A stretch of DNA of 64,000 nucleotides from Cryptosporangium arvum DSM 44712 (GTDB lineage: Bacteria; Actinomycetota; Actinomycetes; Mycobacteriales; Cryptosporangiaceae). Both the position numbers and the translations under genes were made by a program. The stretch lies in the NCBI RefSeq assembly GCF_000585375.1, contig NZ_KK073874.1, positions 1,302,001 to 1,366,000 on the forward strand. Reading direction: 5' to 3'. Under the pieces are notes generated by a model. It was not told the origin of the DNA. It did no database searches and worked only from the letters and a program-made list of their open reading frames with translations. The first letter of the stretch is position 1; each line of letters opens with the position of its first letter. Shown here in pieces: positions 59,043-64,000 of this stretch.

Positions 59043-60436
59043 CAGGCGCCCAGGAGGGACTGGCCGCAGACGCGGATCACCTCGCCGTTGATCCCGGCCG
59101 AGCCCGGGGACGCGAACCAGGCCACGGTCTCGGCGACGTCGATCGGCCGCCCGCCCTGCGTCATGCTGTTCATCCGGCGGCCCGCCTCCCGGATCACCAG
59201 CGGGATCGCCGCGGTCATCCGCGTCTCGACGAAGCCCGGCGCGACCGCGTTGATCGTGCTGCCGCGGGACGCGAGCGTCGGCGCCAGCGAGCGCACCATG
59301 CCGATCACCCCCGCTTTGCTGGTGGCGTAGTTGGTCTGGCCCGGGTTCCCGGCGATTCCCGCCATCGAGGACGTGGCGACGATGCGTCCCCCTGGACGGA
59401 GCACGTTCTCGCCGAGCAGGACGTCGTTGATGCGTTCCTCGCTGGTGAGGTTGACGTTCAGGACGATCTCCCAGCGGGCGGCGTCCATGTTGGCGAGCGT
59501 CCGGTCGCGGGTGACGCCGGCGTTGTGCACGAAGACGTCGACGCCGTCGCGCAGGTGCCCGGCGAGCGCGGCCGGAGCGTCGCGCTCGGTGATGTCGAGC
59601 GGGTACGCCTCGCCGCCGTTCGCCGCGGCCACCTCGGCCAGGGCGGACGCCGCCGAGGGCACGTCGACGCACACCACGTGCGCGCCGTCGCGGGCGAGCA
59701 CACCGACGATCGCCTCGCCGATACCCCGGGCGGCGCCGGTGACCACGGCGACCTTCCCGGCGAGCGGGCGCTCCCAGTCGTCGGGCGGCGGCACCTCGGC
59801 CGAGCCGACGCGGATCACCTGACCGGAGACGTAGGCCGACCGCCCGGAGAGCAGGAATCGCAGCGTCGACTCGACGCCGTCCTCCGCGCCCGGCGTCACG
59901 TAGACGAGCTGGGACGTGACGCCGCGCTTGACCTCCTTGCCGGTGGAGCGGGTGAAGCCTTCGAGCGCACGCTGGGCGGTGGCCTCGCGGGCGTCGACGC
60001 AGTGCTCGGGCGGTGTGCCGAGCACGATGATCCGGCCGCTCGGGGCGAGGGCGCGTACCTGCGGGGCGAAGAAGGCGTGCAGTGCGAGGAGCTGCTCGCT
60101 GCGCGTGATGCCGGTGGCGTCGAAGATCAACGCGTGCGGCGTGCGCTCGCCGGGTCGTTCCTCCGTTCGGGGGCCCAGCTCCCGCACCGCCACCCCGGCC
60201 GCCGCCAGCATCGGCGCGACGACCTTCGCCAGACGCCCGGCCGTGCCGCCGGGGTCTTTCGCGGCCGTGCCGCCGGGGGCTGCGTCGGCCGGGGCGCTGC
60301 CGAGGACCACGGTGCCGGGGATCAGCGGGTCGCCGGGGGTGTGGCGGCGGAGGTGGGGCGGCTCGGGCAGCCCGACGCGGCGGGCCAGGAAGCGGCCGGG
60401 AACGGTGGTGACGAGCTGCTGGTAGCGGTCGCGCAT
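59042..60436 (-). CDS. fabG4: FabG4-like 3-oxoacyl reductase with extra N-terminal domain
   Basis: The 464-residue protein is about twice the size of ordinary FabG, as in mycobacterial high-molecular-weight FabG4. The first ~205 residues form a flavodoxin-like NAD-fold domain without a clear catalytic set. The C-terminal SDR has TGAARGIGEA, VHNAGVTRD, the Ser in VATSSMAG and YATSK (Tyr and Lys). It reduces 3-oxoacyl thioesters with NADH in that family. The promoter holds the paired operators at 60460-60489. Confidence 0.9.
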   Translation of the reverse strand: MRDRYQQLVTTVPGRFLARRVGLPEPPHLRRHTPGDPLIPGTVVLGSAPADAAPGGTAAKDPGGTAGRLAKVVAPMLAAAGVAVRELGPRTEERPGERTPHALIFDATGITRSEQLLALHAFFAPQVRALAPSGRIIVLGTPPEHCVDAREATAQRALEGFTRSTGKEVKRGVTSQLVYVTPGAEDGVESTLRFLLSGRSAYVSGQVIRVGSAEVPPPDDWERPLAGKVAVVTGAARGIGEAIVGVLARDGAHVVCVDVPSAASALAEVAAANGGEAYPLDITERDAPAALAGHLRDGVDVFVHNAGVTRDRTLANMDAARWEIVLNVNLTSEERINDVLLGENVLRPGGRIVATSSMAGIAGNPGQTNYATSKAGVIGMVRSLAPTLASRGSTINAVAPGFVETRMTAAIPLVIREAGRRMNSMTQGGRPIDVAETVAWFASPGSAGINGEVIRVCGQSLLGA

Positions 60437-60459
60437 GGAGTCCCTCGCAGTAACGGATC

Positions 60460-60489
60460 TTACCGACTGGTAAGACTACTCGCGAGTAA
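60460..60489. promoter_or_regulatory. Paired TetR-type operators, fabG4/fadA2
   Basis: TTACC-GACT-GGTAA (60460-60473) and CTACT-CGCG-AGTAA (60476-60489) have centres 16 bases apart, as at 57546-57575. The core TACTCGCGAGTA is identical in both regions. They lie between divergent fabG4 and fadA2 and so should control both directions. Confidence 0.72.
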
Positions 60490-60521
60490 GGTTGAGGCAA
60501 GCAGATCGGAAGGAGCCTCCG

Positions 60522-61781
60522 ATGGTCGGAGCACCTCGACGGGTCGGCGTCGTCGGCGGGAACCGCATCCCGTTCGCGCGTCAGTTCGGGCCGTACGCGC
60601 GGGCGTCCAACCAGGACATGCTCGGTGCGGCGCTGGACGGGCTGATCACCCGCTACGACCTGGCGGGGGAGACGCTCGGTGAGGTCGTCGCCGGCGCGGT
60701 GGTCAAGCACAGTCGCGACTTCAACCTGACCCGCGAGACCGTGCTGGGCAGCGCGCTCGACCCGCGCACCCCCGCCTACGACGTCCAGCAGGCCTGCGGC
60801 ACCGGCCTGGAGACCGCGATCCTGGTCGCGAACAAGATCGCGCTGGGCCAGCTCGACTGGGGCGTCGCGGGTGGCGTCGACACCGCGAGCGACGCCCCGC
60901 TCGTGCTCAACGAGAAGTTCCGCCAGGTGCTGCTGGCGTTCAACCGTTCCCGATCGGTCTCCCGACGGCTCTCGCTGCTGACGCGGCTGCGCCCCGGCTT
61001 CCTCGTGCCGGAGGTCCCGCGCAACGCCGAACCACGGACCGGCCTGTCGATGGGCGAGCACGCCGCACTCACCGCCGCCGTCTGGGAGGTCACCCGGGGT
61101 GACCAGGACGAGTTGGCGGCGGCGAGCCACCGCAACCTGGCCGCGGCCTACGAACGGGGCTTCTTCGATGACCTGGTCACCCCGTACCTGGGCCTGGAGC
61201 GGGACCAGAACCTGCGTCCGAACTCGACGGTGGAGAAGCTCGCGGCCTTGAAGCCGGTGTTCGGCGACACGATGACCGCCGGGAACTCGACGCCGTTGAC
61301 CGACGGGGCGTCCACCGTCCTGCTGGCCTCCGAGGAGAAGGCCGCCGAACGCGGCCTGGACGTGCAGGCCTGGCTCACGCACAGCGAGACCGCAGCGGTC
61401 GACTTCGTCCACGGCGACGAGGGCCTGCTGATGGCGCCGGCCCACGCGGTGCCGCGTCTACTGGCCCGCGCCGGGCTCGCGCTGGCGGACTTCGACTTCT
61501 ACGAGATCCACGAGGCCTTCGCGTCGCAGGTGCTGGCGACGCTGAAGGCCTGGGAGGACCCGATCTTCAGCAAGCAGTTCGACGCCCCGCTCGGCGTCGT
61601 CGACCGGGCGAAGCTCAACGTGAACGGTTCGTCGCTGGCGGCCGGCCACCCGTTCGCGGCGACCGGCGGCCGTATCCTCGCCACCGCCGCGAAGCTCCTG
61701 GCCGAGAAGGGCAGTGGCCGGGCCCTGATCAGCATCTGCGCCGCCGGGGGTCTGGGAGTCACCGCGATCCTCGAACGCTGA
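60522..61781 (+). CDS. fadA2: Acetyl-CoA acetyltransferase (thiolase), FadA2-like
   Basis: From ATG 60522 (AAGGAG seven bases upstream) the thiolase is 419 residues. The acylated Cys is in QQACGTGLE, the His pair in FYEIHEAFASQV and GHPFAATGGR, and the second Cys in SICAAGGLG. It cleaves 3-ketoacyl-CoA or forms acetoacetyl-CoA. It is divergent from fabG4-htdX as in mycobacteria, and shares the paired operators. Confidence 0.93.
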   Translation: MVGAPRRVGVVGGNRIPFARQFGPYARASNQDMLGAALDGLITRYDLAGETLGEVVAGAVVKHSRDFNLTRETVLGSALDPRTPAYDVQQACGTGLETAILVANKIALGQLDWGVAGGVDTASDAPLVLNEKFRQVLLAFNRSRSVSRRLSLLTRLRPGFLVPEVPRNAEPRTGLSMGEHAALTAAVWEVTRGDQDELAAASHRNLAAAYERGFFDDLVTPYLGLERDQNLRPNSTVEKLAALKPVFGDTMTAGNSTPLTDGASTVLLASEEKAAERGLDVQAWLTHSETAAVDFVHGDEGLLMAPAHAVPRLLARAGLALADFDFYEIHEAFASQVLATLKAWEDPIFSKQFDAPLGVVDRAKLNVNGSSLAAGHPFAATGGRILATAAKLLAEKGSGRALISICAAGGLGVTAILER

Positions 61782-61789
61782 GCGATTAC

Positions 61790-61857
61790 CCGGGGTCTCG
61801 ACGGGTTCGCGGGCCTTCAGCCGCTGCGGTGGGGCCGACAAGATGTCGAGACCCCGG
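61790..61857. repeat. Inverted repeat between fadA2 and the GH13 gene
   Basis: CCGGGGTCTCGAC (61790-61802) and GTCGAGACCCCGG (61845-61857) are perfect 13-base arms separated by 42 bases. It follows the thiolase stop by a few bases. It may act as a terminator or be a REP-like repeat; no second copy was noticed in this window. Confidence 0.55.
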
Positions 61858-61892
61858 TTTGCTGCAGGGCGGGCGCGGGGCATCCACGAACC

Positions 61893-63572
61893 ATGCCCGA
61901 GCACTGGTACCGCGAGGCGGTCGTTTACTGCTGTGACGTTGAGACCTTTCAAGACTCGAACGGAGACGGAGTCGGCGACTTCCCCGGGCTGATCACCCGC
62001 CTGGACTACTTGGCTCGACTCGGCATCACGTGCCTGTGGCTCAACCCGATCCACCCGACCCCCAACCGGGACGACGGGTACGACGTCGCGGACTTCTACA
62101 CGGTCGATCCGCGCCTCGGCACGCTCGGTGACTTCGCCGAGCTCATCCACGAGGCCGGCAACCGCGGCATCCGGGTCATCATCGACCTGGTCGTGAACCA
62201 CACCTCGAACCAGCACCCGTGGTTCAAGTCCGCCCGGGAAGACAAGGACTCGCCCTACCGCGACTGGTACATCTGGTCGGACACCGAGCCCGACGACCGT
62301 CGCGAAGGCATGGTCTTCCCGGGTGAGCAGAAAGAGACCTGGACCTACGACCGCACCGCGAAGTCCTGGTTCTACCACCGCTTCTACGACTTCATGCCCG
62401 ACCTCAACACCGCGAACCCCGAGGTCAGGGCCGAGATCAAGCGGATAGCCGCGTTCTGGTTGCAGCTCGGCGTCGCGGGGTTCCGGATGGACGCCGCGCC
62501 GTTCGTCATCGAGTCCACTCCCGACGCCCCGAAGGACTTCGCGTTCCTCACCGACCTGCGCGCGCACCTGCAGTGGCGTCGCGGTGACGCGGTGATCCTG
62601 GCCGAGGCCAACGTCGGCGCCGACGAGGTCGGGCAGTACTTCGGTGACTCCGGCGGCTCGGCCAACCGGCTGCACATGCTGTTCGACTTCGCGCTCAACG
62701 CCCGGCTGATGCTGGCGCTGGCCCGCGGCGACGCCGAACCGGTGATCGACGCCCTGCGCGACACCCCGAAGCTCCCCGAGTCCGCGCAGTGGGCCACGTT
62801 CCTGCGTAACCACGACGAGGTCGACCTCTCCAAACTCACCGCCGAGCAGCGCAGCGACGTCTTCGCCGAGTTCGGCCCGGACAAGGACATGCAGCTCTAC
62901 GACCGGGGAATCCGTCGCCGGATGGCGCCGATGCTCGGCAACGACCGCCGCCGGATCGAACTGGCGTACGCGATGCAGTTCTCGCTCCGGGGCACGCCGG
63001 TGATCCGCTACGGCGAGGAACTCGGCATGGGAGAGGACCTGAGCCTCCACGGCCGCGACGCGATCCGCACCCCGATGCAGTGGTCGCCGAGCGTCAACGG
63101 TGGGTTCTCGGCCGGCCAGGAACTCGTCCGCCCGGTCATCACCGAGGGCGAGTACGGCATCGGGAAGATCAACGTCGTCACCCAGCAGCAGAACCCGAGG
63201 TCGCTGCTGAGCTGGTTCGAGCGCATGATCCGCACGCTGCGTCAGTGCCCGGAGGTCGGTCTCGGTGCGTGCAGCGTCATCGACGTCCCGATGCCCCGCC
63301 ACGTGCTCGCACACCAGGCCGACCAGCCCGAACGCGGCGCGATGGTGTTTCTCCACAACCTCTCTGATGAGGATGTGACGGTTGATCTGTCGGCATTGGG
63401 GAATCACGCGGAGCAACCGTACGAACTTCTCGCAGACAGGGACTACCCGTCCGTGGACGACACACTGAGCAAGATTCCGCTCGCCGGTTACGGCTACCGC
63501 TGGATCCGGCTCCGCGACAGCCGGGGTCGGCGCACCGGGGGCCAGGTCGTCACACGCGGAGGCACCGCGTGA
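61893..63572 (+). CDS. GH13 family alpha-glucan/trehalose-type enzyme
   Basis: The 559-residue protein is a GH13 (beta/alpha)8 enzyme. Conserved regions: IDLVVNHTS, GFRMDAAPF (nucleophile Asp), VILAEANV (acid/base Glu) and FLRNHDEVD (transition-state Asp). It resembles the GH13 branch with trehalose synthases (EAVVYCCDVETFQDSNGDGVGDFPGLITRLDYLARLGITCLWLNPI), although true trehalose synthase is usually somewhat longer in Actinomycetota. No signal peptide is seen, so it acts inside the cell. The next gene starts within its stop (GTGA). Confidence 0.85.
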   Translation: MPEHWYREAVVYCCDVETFQDSNGDGVGDFPGLITRLDYLARLGITCLWLNPIHPTPNRDDGYDVADFYTVDPRLGTLGDFAELIHEAGNRGIRVIIDLVVNHTSNQHPWFKSAREDKDSPYRDWYIWSDTEPDDRREGMVFPGEQKETWTYDRTAKSWFYHRFYDFMPDLNTANPEVRAEIKRIAAFWLQLGVAGFRMDAAPFVIESTPDAPKDFAFLTDLRAHLQWRRGDAVILAEANVGADEVGQYFGDSGGSANRLHMLFDFALNARLMLALARGDAEPVIDALRDTPKLPESAQWATFLRNHDEVDLSKLTAEQRSDVFAEFGPDKDMQLYDRGIRRRMAPMLGNDRRRIELAYAMQFSLRGTPVIRYGEELGMGEDLSLHGRDAIRTPMQWSPSVNGGFSAGQELVRPVITEGEYGIGKINVVTQQQNPRSLLSWFERMIRTLRQCPEVGLGACSVIDVPMPRHVLAHQADQPERGAMVFLHNLSDEDVTVDLSALGNHAEQPYELLADRDYPSVDDTLSKIPLAGYGYRWIRLRDSRGRRTGGQVVTRGGTA

Positions 63573-64000
63573 TCGGCGACACCGCGAGGGTCACCCGATC
63601 GGCCTCGGCCGACGAGTACCGCGACCCGGCCGACGACGCGAAGGTCGGCGCCACGATCGGCGTCGAGGAGGAGTTCCACGTCCTCGACCCGACGACCGGC
63701 GAACTCGTTCCCGAGGCGCTCACGCTGCTGGCCAACCCCACCCCGGGTGAACACGAGCCGGAAGCCGAGCTGCTGCGCTCGGCGATCGAGACCGCGACGC
63801 CGGTCTGCCGCAGTCTCACCGAGGTGCGTGCCGAGGTCGTGGCGGCCCGGCGCGCGCTGATCAAGGCCGCCGCCGAGCACGACGTCGCGGTGGCCACGGC
63901 CGGCACCGTGCCGGACTCCGGGGTCCGCCCGATGGGCGTCTTCCCCAAGGAGCGGTACCGGCAGATGGCCGCCGAGTACCAGCAGCTCGTCCGGGAACAG
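63569..64000 (+). CDS. GCS2/YbdK-family carboxylate-amine ligase, 3' end outside window
   Basis: GTG 63569 overlaps the GH13 stop. The visible 144 residues include the family start GATIGVEEEFHVLDPTTGELVP, LLRSAIETATPVCRSLTEVRAEVVAAR and VATAGTVPDSGVRPMGVFPKERYRQM. These match glutamate-cysteine ligase-like (YbdK/EgtA-type) enzymes. It is incomplete at the window edge. Coupling to an alpha-glucan enzyme is unusual and gives no clear pathway. Confidence 0.85.
   Translation, partial: MIGDTARVTRSASADEYRDPADDAKVGATIGVEEEFHVLDPTTGELVPEALTLLANPTPGEHEPEAELLRSAIETATPVCRSLTEVRAEVVAARRALIKAAAEHDVAVATAGTVPDSGVRPMGVFPKERYRQMAAEYQQLVREQ

Noticed and set aside
1-64000. CRISPR array, tRNA, rRNA, transposase or integrase
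   Set aside because: No regularly spaced repeats, cloverleaf, rRNA stretch or transposase/integrase motifs were seen on either strand.

Overview
The window is very GC-rich and densely coded. It uses many GTG and occasional TTG starts, and ATGA, GTGA or TTGA stop/start overlaps are common inside operons. Together with PucR, GntR and TetR regulators, Ser/Thr kinases with extracellular NHL repeats, a uroporphyrinogen-III-synthase/winged-helix fusion beside nirBD, and a locus organised like mycobacterial htdX-fabG4-fadA2, this points to a free-living Actinomycetota chromosome. The genus cannot be fixed from the sequence alone. I see no tRNA, rRNA, CRISPR array, insertion sequence or prophage.

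Layout. 0-9.2 kb: a cysteine-dioxygenase-type cupin, a two-component system whose kinase looks internally duplicated, an unknown protein behind a palindrome, a FAD oxidoreductase with a winged-helix protein, and a cytoplasmic gluzincin followed by a small protein that resembles its C-terminal end. 9.2-13.3 kb: nirB-nirD-hemD-like operon. 13.3-15.3 kb: a Pro/Ala-rich secreted protein, an ECF sigma factor and a membrane protein. 15.3-22.5 kb: a GntR regulator, SDR, APH-fold kinase and class III PLP enzyme, divergent from an APC permease, an acetamidase/formamidase and a GlcG/PduO-C-like protein. 22.6-31.6 kb: a B12-dependent diol dehydratase (fused large/medium subunit, small subunit, reactivase) flanked by two NHL-repeat kinases, one of which looks like a pseudokinase. 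31.6-36.2 kb: MOSC protein, two drug-type MFS exporters and their regulators, with clear palindromic operators. 36.2-40.7 kb: ureABCFGD. 40.9-45.3 kb: Uma2 nuclease, NACHT NTPase and cutinase. 45.3-55.7 kb: purine and ureide catabolism. 55.7-61.8 kb: fatty-acid/acyl-CoA genes with a repeated TetR-type operator. 61.8-64 kb: a GH13 enzyme and the start of a GCS2-family ligase.

How the genes fit together. The strongest theme is nitrogen and carbon recovery from purines. 8-Oxoguanine deaminase, urate oxidase, HIU hydrolase and OHCU decarboxylase make allantoin. Allantoinase and allantoicase split it to urea and ureidoglycolate. Urease releases ammonia, and malate synthase takes up glyoxylate. PucR sits between the two operons. 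No ureidoglycolate lyase is recognisable, and an uncharacterised CitE-like protein (DUF6986-type) lies beside malate synthase. nirBD adds nitrite-to-ammonia reduction. A second theme is small alcohol or amino-alcohol catabolism (kinase plus class III PLP enzyme, permease, diol dehydratase). A third is a TetR-controlled acyl-CoA module whose promoters carry the same paired 14-bp operators at the same 16-bp spacing.
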